Of a stretch of DNA of 64,000 nucleotides, positions 7,265 to 16,358 are shown one piece after another (position 1 is the stretch's first letter; every line of letters begins with the position of its first letter). The translations under genes were made by a program, and so were the position numbers. Source of the DNA: Nocardia lijiangensis NBRC 108240 (lineage in GTDB: Bacteria > Actinomycetota > Actinomycetes > Mycobacteriales > Mycobacteriaceae); the NCBI RefSeq assembly GCF_001613045.1, contig NZ_BDBP01000050.1:1-64000 (forward strand), read 5' to 3'. The notes beneath the pieces were generated by a model. It was not told the DNA's origin. It worked only from the letters and a program-made list of their open reading frames with translations, and did no database searches.

Positions 7265-9442
7265 TCAGGCGAGCGGACCCGCCAACCACACGGCGCTGTT
7301 CGGGGCGAGCGCGACGCTCGTCGAGAACGGGCGGCCGTGCCAGGGGATCTCCTCGGTCTTCACCGCGCCGTAGTTGCCGATGCCGGAACCGCCGTACTCG
7401 GCCGCGTCGGTGTTGAGGATCTCGGTCCATTCGCCGGCGACCGGAAGGCCGACCCGGTATTCGCCGTGCACCGAGCCGGAGAAGTTGTACACGCAGGCGA
7501 CTACCGACCCGTCCGCGCCGTAGCGCAGGAACGCCAGCACGTTGTGGTCGCGGTCGTCGGCTTCCAGCCAGGAGTAGCCGCCGGGTGTGGTGTCCTGACT
7601 CCAGAACGCCGGGTGGGCACGGTAGGCCGAGTTGAGGTCGCGGACCGCCGCGGCGATGCCGGAATGCAGGGGATTGTCCAGTTCCGCCCAGTCCAGGCCG
7701 CGATCGTGCGACCACTCGCGGAACTGACCGAAGTCCTGGCCCATGAACAGCAGTTGCTTGCCGGGGTGGGCCCACATGTAGGCCAGCAGCGCCCGCACGC
7801 CCGCGGCCTTGGCGAAATCGTCGCCGGGCATCCGCGTCCACAGCGTGCCCTTGCCGTGCACGACCTCGTCGTGGCTGACCGGCAGCACGTAGTTCTCGCT
7901 CCAGGCGTACATCAACGAGAAGGTGATCTCGTTGTGGTGCCAGGAGCGGTGGATCGGGTCCCGGCGCAGGAAGCCGAGGGTGTCGTGCATCCAGCCCATG
8001 TTCCACTTCATGGTGAAACCGAGGCCGCCCACGTCGGTGCCGCGCGTGACGCCGGGCCAGGTGGTCGATTCCTCGGCGACGGTGATCACGCCGGGGTGGT
8101 GGCGGTGCACGGTGTCGTTGAGGTCCTGCAGGAAGTCGACGGCCTCCAGGTTCTCCCTGCCGCCGTGCACGTTCGGCTCCCAATCGCCTTCCCGGCGTGA
8201 GTAATCCAGGTAGAGCATGGAGGCGACCGCGTCGACGCGCAGGCCGTCGATGTGGAACTCCTCGATCCAGTAGCGCGCGTTGCCGACGAGGAAGTTGCGC
8301 ACCTCGTGCCTGCCGAAGTCGAAAATGTAGGTGCCCCAGTCGAGTTGCTCGCCGCGGCGCGGGTCGGCGTGCTCGTAGAGCGGGGTGCCGTCGAAGCGGG
8401 CCAGCGCCCATTCGTCGCGCGGGAAGTGGGCGGGCACCCAGTCGAGCAGCACGCCGATGCCCGCGCCGTGCAGGTGGTCGACGAAGGCGCGGAAGTCGTC
8501 GGGGGAGCCGAAGCGCGCCGTCGGTGCGTAGTAGGAGGTGACCTGATAGCCCCAGGAGCCACCGAACGGGTGCTCGGCGATGGGCAGCAGTTCGACGTGG
8601 GTGAAGCCCGCCGCCCGCACGTAATCGGCCAGCTGCTCGGCCATTTCGCGATAGCCGAGCCCGGGCCGCCACGACCCGAGGTGCACCTCGTAGACGCTCA
8701 TCGGCGCGCGGTTGGGGTCGGTCGCGGCGCGGCGTTCGAGCCAGTCCGCGTCGCGCCAGGTGTAGCGGCTCTCGGTGACGACCGAGGCCGTCGCGGGCGG
8801 ATGCTCGGTGGCGAAGGCGAGCGGGTCGGCGTGGTCCACGGTGCGTCCGTCGGCGCCGTGCACCCGGTACTTGTACTTCGTGCCGACGCCGACGTCCGGG
8901 ACGAAGACCTCCCAGATCCCCGACGTGCCGAGCGCACGCATCGGCGCGGTGTTGCCGCTCCAGCCGTCGAAATCACCGATCACGGTGACACCGCGGGCAT
9001 TCGGCGCCCAGACCGCGAACGAGGTGCCCTCGACCGCGCCGTCCAGGGTGGTGTAGCGGCGGGGGTGGGCGCCGAGCACATCCCACAGCCGCTCGTGGCG
9101 GCCCTCGCCGATCAGATGCAGGTCGAGTTCGCCGACGGTGGGCAGGAAGCGATAGCCGTCGGCGGCGACGACGATCGGTCCGCCGGGGTAGGTCGCGACG
9201 ACGCGGTAGTCCATCAGATCCGGGTAGGGCAGCACCGCAGCGAAGACCCCGTACCCCAACGGTTTCAGCGAATGGTCGACGCCGCCGACGCGCACCGCGA
9301 CCGTGTCCGCGTGCGGGCGCAGCACCCGCACGACCGTCCCGTCCGGGTGCGGATGGGCGCCGAGGACGGTGTGCGGGTCGTGATGGGTGCCCGCCGCGAG
9401 CAGCATCAGATCGCGGCGGTTGATGGTGGCCACGCGGGTCAT
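7265..9442 (-). CDS. glgB: 1,4-alpha-glucan branching enzyme
   Basis: The 725-residue GH13 enzyme makes alpha-1,6 branches in alpha-glucan. It is the long form with an extra N-terminal domain followed by a CBM48 domain (SFAVWAPNARGVTVIGDFDGW), a (beta/alpha)8 barrel and a C-terminal beta domain. The catalytic Asp is in GLRVDAVASMLYLD and the catalytic Glu in ITVAEESTTWPGV; VLPVSHDEVVHGKG carries the transition-state His/Asp. The ATG at 9442 overlaps the glgE stop in an ATGA, so the two are translationally coupled. This matches Rv1326c and places it in the GlgE pathway. Confidence 0.96.
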   Translation of the reverse strand: MTRVATINRRDLMLLAAGTHHDPHTVLGAHPHPDGTVVRVLRPHADTVAVRVGGVDHSLKPLGYGVFAAVLPYPDLMDYRVVATYPGGPIVVAADGYRFLPTVGELDLHLIGEGRHERLWDVLGAHPRRYTTLDGAVEGTSFAVWAPNARGVTVIGDFDGWSGNTAPMRALGTSGIWEVFVPDVGVGTKYKYRVHGADGRTVDHADPLAFATEHPPATASVVTESRYTWRDADWLERRAATDPNRAPMSVYEVHLGSWRPGLGYREMAEQLADYVRAAGFTHVELLPIAEHPFGGSWGYQVTSYYAPTARFGSPDDFRAFVDHLHGAGIGVLLDWVPAHFPRDEWALARFDGTPLYEHADPRRGEQLDWGTYIFDFGRHEVRNFLVGNARYWIEEFHIDGLRVDAVASMLYLDYSRREGDWEPNVHGGRENLEAVDFLQDLNDTVHRHHPGVITVAEESTTWPGVTRGTDVGGLGFTMKWNMGWMHDTLGFLRRDPIHRSWHHNEITFSLMYAWSENYVLPVSHDEVVHGKGTLWTRMPGDDFAKAAGVRALLAYMWAHPGKQLLFMGQDFGQFREWSHDRGLDWAELDNPLHSGIAAAVRDLNSAYRAHPAFWSQDTTPGGYSWLEADDRDHNVLAFLRYGADGSVVACVYNFSGSVHGEYRVGLPVAGEWTEILNTDAAEYGGSGIGNYGAVKTEEIPWHGRPFSTSVALAPNSAVWLAGPLA

Positions 9443-11442
9443 CGGAACGACCGCCGGTAGGCCAGCTCCAGTCGCGCGGGGGCGGGGACCGGCGGCAGCG
9501 CGATGATGTGCGCGACCGCCTTGGCCGGATCGAGGCGCACGTAATTCGTCTGCGCCCAGTGGTATTCCTCGCCACTCACCTCGTCGACGACCACGGGATG
9601 GTCGTGCCATTCACGGCCGAGGGCGGGGAGATCGAGAGAGATGAAGCCCTGCTCCGCGCCGTAGGGGTTCAGGTTCACCACGGTGAGCACCGCGTCGCCG
9701 CTGCTCGGATCGAACTTGGAATACGCGATGAGGGCGTCGTTGTCGACGTGGTGGAAGTGCAGGCAGCGCAGTTGTTGCAGGGCCGGATGGGCGCGGCGGA
9801 TCTCGTTGAGCCTGGTCAGCCACGGTTCCAGCGATTCGCCGCGTGCCAGCGCCTCGGCGAACGGGCGCGGGCGCAGCTCGTACTTCTCCGAGTCCAGGTA
9901 TTCCTCGCTGCCCGGCCGCAGCGCCTGGTGCTCGTACAGTTCGAAACCGGAGTACACGCCCCAGGTCGGAGCCAGGGTGGCGGCGAGCACGGCGCGGATG
10001 GCGAACATGCCGGGCCCGCCGTGCTGGAGGCTCTCGTGCAGGATGTCGGGGGTGTTGACGAACAGGTTGGGGCGGGCCTCGTCGGCCTTGGCGGCCAGCT
10101 CGTTGCCGAACTCGGTGAGCTCCCACTTCGCCACCCGCCACGTGAAATAGGTGTAGGACTGGCTGAATCCGCGCCGGGCCAGGCCGTAGAGGCGGGCCGG
10201 GCGGGTGAACGCCTCGGACAGGAAGATCACGTCCGGATCGGTGCGCCGCACGGTGCCGATCAGCCATTCCCAGAAGTCGGCGGGCTTGGTGTGCGGGTTG
10301 TCGACACGGAAGATCTTGACGCCCAAGCCGATCCAGTGCCGAACGACGCGCAGCACTTCCGCGTAGAGCCCGTCGGCGTCGTTGTCGAAGTTGACCGGGT
10401 AGATGTCCTGGTACTTCTTCGGGGGGTTCTCGGCGAAGGCGATGGTGCCGTCGGGCAACGTGGTGAACCACTCCGGGTGCGCGGCGACCCAGGGGTGGTC
10501 CGGCGCGCATTGCAGCGCCAGGTCGAGGGCGACCTCCATGCCGAGTTGCCCGGCGGCGGCGACGAATTCGACGAAATCGGCCTCGGTGCCGAGCGCCGGG
10601 TGCACGGCGTCGTGCCCGCCGTCCTTCGAGCCGATCGCCCAGGGGGAGCCGACGTCGCCGGGTTCGGCGGTCAGTGAGTTGTTGCGGCCCTTGCGGTTCA
10701 CCTCGCCGATCGGGTGGATGGGTGGCAGGTACACCACGTCGAAACCCATGGACGCGATACGGGAGAGTTCCTTGGTCGCGGTGGCGAAGGTGCCGTGCGC
10801 GGGCCGGCCTTCGGCGTCCCAGCCGCCGGTGGAGCGCGGAAAGAACTCGTACCACGAGCCGTACAGCGCGCGGTGTCGTTCGACCTGCACGGTGTGCTGC
10901 GGGCCCCGGGTCACCAGTTCGCGCAGCGGCGTGGCGCGCAGGATCTCCGCGACCTCTTCGCCGAACGCCGGGGCGACGCGGGCGGGCAGCTGTTCGTCGC
11001 TGCGCAACGCCGCGGCCACCGCGCGCAGCTTCTGGAACGTCGCCTTGGGCAGGGCCTGCGCGGCCCGCTCGAACAGCCGGGCGCCGAACTCGAGATCGTT
11101 GGCCAGGTCGGCGGCGCTCTGCCCGACCGAGAGCTTGGCCTCCACCGCGTGCCGCCAGGTCGCGATGGGATCGCTCCAGCCCTCCACACGGAAGGTCCAC
11201 GCGCCGGGCAGGTTCGGGACGAAGGTGGCGTTGAAGACGTCGGGTTCGTATTCCGGCGTCATCCGGATTCGGGTGGCCCGTGATGCTCCGGGAGCGCGCA
11301 CCGTGAGGGTGGCGGCGACCGCGTCGTGTCCCTCGCGCCACACCACGGCGCGCACCGGGAACACCTCGCCCACCACCGCCTTGGCCGGGCGGCCGCCGGG
11401 GATGGACGGGGCGGTGTCATCGATGGCGATGCGGCCGGTCAC
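9439..11442 (-). CDS. glgE: Alpha-1,4-glucan:maltose-1-phosphate maltosyltransferase GlgE
   Basis: GlgE extends alpha-1,4-glucans using maltose 1-phosphate. The product (667 residues from this start) has the GH13_3 layout: N-terminal beta domain (IAIDDTAPS, AVVWREGHDAVAATL), helical insert, barrel and C-terminal beta domain. The nucleophile Asp lies in VKIFRVDNPHTKP and the acid/base Glu in VIFLSEAFTRP. GTG at 11442 gives MTGRIAIDD, the usual N-terminus; an ATG at 11466 would add eight residues and neither has a strong ribosome binding site. It overlaps glgB by 4 nt. The maltose-1-phosphate-forming partners (TreS, Pep2) are not in this window. Confidence 0.95.
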   Translation of the reverse strand: MTGRIAIDDTAPSIPGGRPAKAVVGEVFPVRAVVWREGHDAVAATLTVRAPGASRATRIRMTPEYEPDVFNATFVPNLPGAWTFRVEGWSDPIATWRHAVEAKLSVGQSAADLANDLEFGARLFERAAQALPKATFQKLRAVAAALRSDEQLPARVAPAFGEEVAEILRATPLRELVTRGPQHTVQVERHRALYGSWYEFFPRSTGGWDAEGRPAHGTFATATKELSRIASMGFDVVYLPPIHPIGEVNRKGRNNSLTAEPGDVGSPWAIGSKDGGHDAVHPALGTEADFVEFVAAAGQLGMEVALDLALQCAPDHPWVAAHPEWFTTLPDGTIAFAENPPKKYQDIYPVNFDNDADGLYAEVLRVVRHWIGLGVKIFRVDNPHTKPADFWEWLIGTVRRTDPDVIFLSEAFTRPARLYGLARRGFSQSYTYFTWRVAKWELTEFGNELAAKADEARPNLFVNTPDILHESLQHGGPGMFAIRAVLAATLAPTWGVYSGFELYEHQALRPGSEEYLDSEKYELRPRPFAEALARGESLEPWLTRLNEIRRAHPALQQLRCLHFHHVDNDALIAYSKFDPSSGDAVLTVVNLNPYGAEQGFISLDLPALGREWHDHPVVVDEVSGEEYHWAQTNYVRLDPAKAVAHIIALPPVPAPARLELAYRRSFR

Positions 11443-11481
11443 GTGGACCAACCTACCCGGTGCCATGGTGATGGCGCGGAT

Positions 11482-12123
11482 TCAGCGGGCGTCGGCGGCC
11501 AGGCCGAGGCCGAGCGCCACCAGCAGGGCGCCCAGCGCCCGCTCCACTCGCTGCCGGATACGCGCGCGGCGCAGCCAGCCGCCCGCCCGGTCGGCGGCGA
11601 AGACCACGCCGACGCACCACGCGGTGTCGATCACCAGCTGGATCGAGGCGAGGATCAGGACTGTCGGCAGCACCGGCCCGCTGCTCGGCAGGAACTGCGG
11701 CAGGATCGTCAGGCCGAACACCGCGGCCTTGGGGTTCGCGGCGATCGAGAGCAACGCCGCGCGAAAGGCCGAGGCGGGGGTGCGTCCGGAGGGCAGCAGC
11801 GTCGTCATGGCCGAGCCGAACTCGTCGTCGCGGCGGGCGCCGCGCCACGCCTGCACGCCGAGCCAGATCAGCACCACCGCGCCGAGGACGTGCACGGTGG
11901 TGTTCAGCACGGCGTTCGCGACCAGCAGGACGGAAAGTCCGGCCCCGCCCGCCAGGGTCCAGCCGAACACGCCGATCTCGTTGCCCGCCACCGCGGCGAG
12001 CCCGGCTCGGCGGCCGTCGCGCACCGACCGCTGCAGGAACAGGGCCGTCGCCGGGCCGGGTAGCGCGGCGAGCGCCAGGCAGGCCAGCAGGAATTCGGGA
12101 AGCACGTCGACCCAGTGCGGCAT
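11482..12123 (-). CDS. LysE/RhtB family amino-acid exporter
   Basis: The 213-residue protein has about six hydrophobic segments and the family signature near the first loop (LAALPGPATALFLQRSVRDGRRAGLAAVAGNEIG). LysE/RhtB proteins export amino acids or related metabolites across the cytoplasmic membrane. The stop lies 39 nt before the preferred glgE start on the same strand, but there is no metabolic link to glucan synthesis, and the gene is not part of the M. tuberculosis order here, so it is probably an insertion in this lineage. The substrate cannot be predicted. Confidence 0.87.
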   Translation of the reverse strand: MPHWVDVLPEFLLACLALAALPGPATALFLQRSVRDGRRAGLAAVAGNEIGVFGWTLAGGAGLSVLLVANAVLNTTVHVLGAVVLIWLGVQAWRGARRDDEFGSAMTTLLPSGRTPASAFRAALLSIAANPKAAVFGLTILPQFLPSSGPVLPTVLILASIQLVIDTAWCVGVVFAADRAGGWLRRARIRQRVERALGALLVALGLGLAADAR

Positions 12124-12177
12124 CAGCCGATGCTGTCATGCCGGTCGCGGTCGGGCCAGCGGATTCGCGGCGGCGGT

Positions 12178-12777
12178 TCAGCGGGCGGGGTGGTCGCGCA
12201 GGGCCTCGAGCAGCCTGCGCAGGGCGGCCGTGGTCTGGTCGAGCGCGTCGGGTTCGGATGCCGTGGTCAGCCACAGCGCGGCCTCGTTCATCGCGCCGGA
12301 GAGCAAGTGCGTCAGCGGGGCGATCGGCTGCGGCGCCAGCACGCCGGTCTCGATCAACAAGTGCAGCGCCTCGCCGAGATGGCGGGCGGAGTTGGCCTCG
12401 TCCATGGCCCGCCACTCGTGCCAGCCGAGCACCGCGGGGCCGTCGATCAGCATGATGCGCTGGATCTCGGGATCGGTGCAGGTGACGAGGAAGGCCTCGC
12501 ACCCGGAGACCAGCTGGTCCCAGGCGTCGGCCGCGGGATCGGCAGCCGCGGCGACCCGTTCGCCGACCTCCTGCTGCACCTGTTCCAGCACGGCGCGGAA
12601 CAGCTCCGTCTTGCCAGCGAAGTTGTGGTAGAGCGCGCCCTTGGTCACCCCGGTCGCCGCGACGATCTCCGAGAGGCCAACGGCCCCATAGCCTTTCGTG
12701 GCGAACAGCCGTCTGCTCTCGCGCAGCATGGCGCGCCGGGTCTCTTCGCGCTGCTGCGCGCGCAGGGTGCTCGGCAT
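12178..12777 (-). CDS. TetR family transcriptional regulator
   Basis: The 199-residue repressor has the N-terminal helix-turn-helix (LFATKGYGAVGLSEIVAATGVTKGALYHNFAGKTELF) and an all-helical ligand-binding domain. A start at 12777 (MPSTLRAQQ) is preferred over an ATG at 12798 because GGAAGG lies six bases upstream of it. It is divergent from the VOC gene; two copies of one imperfect palindrome lie between the start codons, so it probably represses itself and the VOC gene. The inducer is unknown. Confidence 0.92.
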   Translation of the reverse strand: MPSTLRAQQREETRRAMLRESRRLFATKGYGAVGLSEIVAATGVTKGALYHNFAGKTELFRAVLEQVQQEVGERVAAAADPAADAWDQLVSGCEAFLVTCTDPEIQRIMLIDGPAVLGWHEWRAMDEANSARHLGEALHLLIETGVLAPQPIAPLTHLLSGAMNEAALWLTTASEPDALDQTTAALRRLLEALRDHPAR

Positions 12778-12795
12778 CGGAAACCTTCCCGTTGA

Positions 12796-12810
12796 CATTC
12801 CATCGGTATG
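12796..12810. promoter_or_regulatory. TetR operator, copy 1
   Basis: CATTCC-ATC-GGTATG is an imperfect 6+3+6 palindrome. It overlaps the region just upstream of the TetR ribosome binding site. Its centre is 32 bp, about three helical turns, from the second copy. Confidence 0.72.
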
Positions 12811-12827
12811 CGAACTACCTTACTTCA

Positions 12828-12842
12828 CATACCATCGGTACG
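12828..12842. promoter_or_regulatory. TetR operator, copy 2
   Basis: CATACC-ATC-GGTACG repeats the first site with two differences in the arms; the consensus CATACC-ATC-GGTATG is a perfect palindrome. It ends 14 bp before the VOC gene start and would block transcription of that gene. Confidence 0.72.
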
Positions 12843-12856
12843 TGAAAGGTCCGGTC

Positions 12857-13309
12857 ATGAAACTCGGCAGCTTCTACCCCGTCATCGGCACCACCCCTCT
12901 CGCGGAATCGCGCGACTTCTACACCGAGTGGCTGGGTTTCGAGATCACCTTCGAGGCGGACTGGTACATCAGCCTGCGTCGCCGCGGTGGCGCCGACGAG
13001 CCCGAGTACGAGCTGGCGCTGCTGGACTACACGCACCCGACGGTGCCCGAGGCCCACCGCAAGCCGGTGCAGGGGCTGCTGCTGAACTTCGAGGTCGACG
13101 ACGTCGACGCGGAATGGGAGCGCTTGGTCGTGCGGGGCGGGCTGCCCGCCGAACTGGAGATCAGGTCCGAGGACTTCGGCCAGCGTCACTTCATCGTCAC
13201 CGATCCGAGCGGCGTGCTGATCGACGTGATCATGGAGATCCCGCCGAGCGCGGAGTACGCCGATCAGTTCAGCGCCGAGTACGTCGCCGAGAAGTTCGCC
13301 GAACGGTGA
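12857..13309 (+). CDS. Glyoxalase/bleomycin-resistance (VOC) family protein
   Basis: The 150-residue protein has two beta-alpha-beta-beta-beta modules: FYPVIGTTPLAESRDFYTEWLGFEITFEADWY, then LLLNFEVDDVDAEWERLV and HFIVTDPSGVLIDVIM. The usual metal His of the first strand is replaced, since the N-terminus reads GSFYPVI, so it may bind a ligand without a metal or be a binding/resistance protein. GAAAGG at 12844-12849 supports the ATG at 12857. Control by the adjacent TetR suggests a role in detoxifying or sequestering a small molecule. Confidence 0.85.
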   Translation: MKLGSFYPVIGTTPLAESRDFYTEWLGFEITFEADWYISLRRRGGADEPEYELALLDYTHPTVPEAHRKPVQGLLLNFEVDDVDAEWERLVVRGGLPAELEIRSEDFGQRHFIVTDPSGVLIDVIMEIPPSAEYADQFSAEYVAEKFAER

Positions 13310-13321
13310 GCCACACCGCCG

Positions 13322-13585
13322 GGCGGTTTGGGGGCTCAGCGCCGGGGCCGGTTCGGGAGCCCAGCGCCGGGGTGATTCAGGGGCTCAGCGCTGGGGCGGC
13401 CAACAGGTCCAGCGCAGGGGCTGCCGAGGGGCTCAGCGCCGGGGTGATCGAGGGTCCCAGCACCCGTGCGTCCCAAAGGCCCAGCGCCCGGGCGATCGAG
13501 AGGTCCAGTGCCAAGGCTGCCGACGGGTCCAGTGCCGGGACGATCGAGGGTCCCAGCGTCGGGGCGACCGAGGTGCGCGGCGTTC
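13322..13585. repeat. Degenerate 24-bp tandem repeat, about 11 copies
   Basis: Eleven consecutive 24-bp units fill the space between the VOC gene and glgP. Each unit has a variable half such as GGTGATCGAGGG and a more constant half around CCCAGCGCCGG. No unit is separated by a unique spacer, so this is not a CRISPR array. Because 24 is divisible by three, frames on both strands stay open, which creates artificial long reading frames. I do not think it is translated, but the glgP frame is open upstream to about 13466. Confidence 0.85.
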
Positions 13586-13600
13586 GGTAGGGTTCGCGGA

Positions 13601-16216
13601 GTGAAGGCATTGCGTCGATTCACCGTCCGTGCCCATCTGCCCGAGCGTCTCGCGGCCCTGGGCGAGCTCTCCACGAATCTGCGCTGGTCGTGGCATTGGC
13701 CCACGCAGGATCTCTTCCGGGAACTCGATCCCGAGCTGTGGCGCGAGGTCGGGCACGATCCCGTGCGGATGCTCGGCGAGGTGCCCGCCGCCCGGCTCGA
13801 CGAGCTGGCCGCCGACGCGGACTACACCGGACGGGTCGACGCTGCCGTGGCGGATCTGCGCGAGTACCTCGGCCGTCCCGGCTGGTTCCAGCGCCAGAGC
13901 GACGAGGACGGCGTGCGCGGCATCGCCTACTTCTCGATGGAGTTCGGCGTCAGCGAGGTGCTGCCCAACTATTCCGGCGGACTCGGCATCCTTGCGGGCG
14001 ATCACCTCAAGGCCGCGTCGGATCTGGGGTTGCCGTTGATCGGCGTCGGCCTGCTCTACCGCTCCGGATACTTCCGGCAGTCGCTGTCCTCGGACGGCTG
14101 GCAGATCGAGCACTATCCCGCACTCGACCCGCAGGGCCTGCCGCTGCGCCTGCTCACCAGCGACTACGGCGCGAGCGACGGGCCTCGGGAGCGCCGCCAT
14201 GGATCCAGCTCGCCGGTGCTCGTCCACGTGGCGATGCCGGACGGCAGGGTGCTGCGGGCGCGGGTGTGGATCGCGCAGGTCGGCCGGGTGCCGCTGCTGC
14301 TGCTGGATTCCGATATCGCCGAGAACGATCCGGAGCTGCGCGCCGTCACCGACCGGCTCTACGGCGGCGATCAGGACCACCGGATCAAGCAGGAGATCCT
14401 GGCGGGCATCGGCGGCGTGCGCGCGGTGCGCGCCTACACCCGCGCCGCCGGCCTGCCCGATCCCGACGTGTTCCACATGAACGAAGGTCACGCGGGCTTC
14501 CTCGGCGTCGAGCGGATCCGCGAATACGTCGCGGGCGGAATGGATTTCGATACCGCGCTGGCGGCCGTGCGAGCCGGGACGGTGTTCACCACGCACACCC
14601 CGGTGCCCGCGGGCATCGACCGGTTCCCGATGCCGCTGGTGCGCCGCTACTTCGGCGGCGGGCACGGGGAAACCGAATCGGCCATGCTGCCGAAGCTTTC
14701 CGTGGACCGCATCCTGGCGCTGGGCCGCGAGGCCGATCCTTCGGTGTTCAACATGGCGCACATGGGTCTGCGGCTGGCCCAGCGCGCCAACGGCGTGTCC
14801 CGGCTGCACGGCGAGGTGAGCCGGGGGATGTTCGCGCCGCTGTGGCCGGGCTTCGATCCGGAGGAGGTGCCGATCGGCTCGGTCACCAACGGCGTGCACG
14901 CCCCGACCTGGGCGGCGCGCGAATGGCTCGACAAGGCGCGCGAGCTCATCGGCGCGGAGCTGGTCGAGGAGGCGCGCGGCTGGGAACGGCTGCGCGATGT
15001 GGATCTCGGCGAACTGTGGTCCACGCGCAACACCCTGCGCGCCACGCTGGTCGCCGAGGTGCGCCGCCGGATGCGCGCGTCCTGGCTGGAGCGCGGCGCC
15101 GCCTCGGCCGAACTGGGCTGGATCGACCAGGTCTTCGATCCCGACGTGCTGACCGTCGGTTTCGCGCGCCGCGTCCCGACCTACAAGCGCCTCACCCTGA
15201 TGCTGCGCGACCCGGATCGGCTGCGCGCCCTGCTGCTGCATCCCGAGCGGCCGGTGCAGCTGGTCGTCGCTGGCAAGAGCCACCCCGCCGACGACGGCGG
15301 CAAATCGCTCATCCAGCAGGTCGTCCGGTTCGCCGACGACCCCGAGGTGCGCCACCGCATCGTCTTCCTGCCCGACTACGACATGTCGATGGCCCGGTAT
15401 CTGTACTGGGGTTGCGATGTGTGGCTGAACAATCCGCTGCGCCCGCTGGAGGCCTGCGGCACCTCGGGCATGAAGTCCGCGCTCAACGGCGGGCTCAATC
15501 TCTCCATCCGAGACGGCTGGTGGGACGAGATGTACGACGGCGAGAACGGCTGGGCGATTCCCACCGCGGACGGTGTCTCCGACGAACACCGCCGCGACGA
15601 TCTGGAGGCCGCCGCGCTCTACGACCTGTTCGAACGCACCGTCGCGCCGCGGTTCTACGACCGCGACGGCGCGGGCATGCCGGTGCGCTGGGTCGAGATG
15701 GTGCGGCACACCCTCCAGACCCTCGGCCCGAAGGTGCTGGCCTCCCGCATGGTGCGGGACTACGCGGTGGAGTATTACCGACCGGCCGCGCGCGCCTTCC
15801 AGCGTGCGGCGGCCGACGACTTCGCGGGCGCGCGGGCGGCCGCGGAGTACCGGGCGCGCGTCGCGGCGGCGTGGCCGTCGGTGAAGGTGATCCAGGTGGA
15901 CAGCGCCGGACTGCCGGACACCCCGGTCATCGGTGCGCCGCTGTCGCTCACCGCGCGCATCGACCTGGGCGGGTTGAGCCTGTCGGACGTGGTGGTGCAG
16001 GCGGTGCTCGGCCGCGTCTCGTCCACCGACGAGCTGTCCGATGTCGCCACCATTCCGATGACGCACCGCGGAACCGATTCCGGCGTGGAGTACTTCGGGG
16101 TGGAGACGCCGCTCCCGGTCTCGGGCGCCGTCGGCTACACCGTCCGCGTGCTGCCGCACAACGACCTGCTCGCCTCCGACGCCGAACTCGGTCTGGTGGT
16201 CGCACCCCGCGCCTGA
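13601..16216 (+). CDS. glgP: Alpha-glucan (glycogen) phosphorylase
   Basis: The 871-residue GT35 enzyme releases glucose 1-phosphate from alpha-1,4-glucan with pyridoxal phosphate. The PLP lysine is K625 in GTSGMKSALNG; other family blocks include YFSMEFGVSEVLPNYSGGLG near the N-terminus and FARRVPTYKR in the C-terminal domain. The GTG at 13601 gives MKALRRFTVRAHLPERL, the same N-terminus as mycobacterial GlgP. TAGGGT at 13588-13593 with a 7-nt gap predicts a leaderless mRNA. It corresponds to Rv1328 and faces the glgE-glgB pair. A 908-codon frame on the opposite strand is a shadow. Confidence 0.95.
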   Translation: MKALRRFTVRAHLPERLAALGELSTNLRWSWHWPTQDLFRELDPELWREVGHDPVRMLGEVPAARLDELAADADYTGRVDAAVADLREYLGRPGWFQRQSDEDGVRGIAYFSMEFGVSEVLPNYSGGLGILAGDHLKAASDLGLPLIGVGLLYRSGYFRQSLSSDGWQIEHYPALDPQGLPLRLLTSDYGASDGPRERRHGSSSPVLVHVAMPDGRVLRARVWIAQVGRVPLLLLDSDIAENDPELRAVTDRLYGGDQDHRIKQEILAGIGGVRAVRAYTRAAGLPDPDVFHMNEGHAGFLGVERIREYVAGGMDFDTALAAVRAGTVFTTHTPVPAGIDRFPMPLVRRYFGGGHGETESAMLPKLSVDRILALGREADPSVFNMAHMGLRLAQRANGVSRLHGEVSRGMFAPLWPGFDPEEVPIGSVTNGVHAPTWAAREWLDKARELIGAELVEEARGWERLRDVDLGELWSTRNTLRATLVAEVRRRMRASWLERGAASAELGWIDQVFDPDVLTVGFARRVPTYKRLTLMLRDPDRLRALLLHPERPVQLVVAGKSHPADDGGKSLIQQVVRFADDPEVRHRIVFLPDYDMSMARYLYWGCDVWLNNPLRPLEACGTSGMKSALNGGLNLSIRDGWWDEMYDGENGWAIPTADGVSDEHRRDDLEAAALYDLFERTVAPRFYDRDGAGMPVRWVEMVRHTLQTLGPKVLASRMVRDYAVEYYRPAARAFQRAAADDFAGARAAAEYRARVAAAWPSVKVIQVDSAGLPDTPVIGAPLSLTARIDLGGLSLSDVVVQAVLGRVSSTDELSDVATIPMTHRGTDSGVEYFGVETPLPVSGAVGYTVRVLPHNDLLASDAELGLVVAPRA

Positions 16217-16358
16217 TCCCGTGACGGCGGGAAAGCGTGGGTGACCATCGTCACGTGTGTCCTCGAGCGGTGGAGCACGTTCCGGCTCCGTCGTTCAGTG
16301 AATCGTCGGCTAACGTGCCTGGGCATCCCCTTGTTCGACCGCCAGGACTGGAGAACCC

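Noticed and set aside
13322..13585. 24-bp repeats as a CRISPR array
   Set aside because: Units are contiguous and degenerate, with no unique spacers and no cas genes nearby.
13433..16159. 908-codon frame on the minus strand
   Set aside because: It is fully antisense to glgP and reads as His/Arg/Gly-rich third-position shadow.
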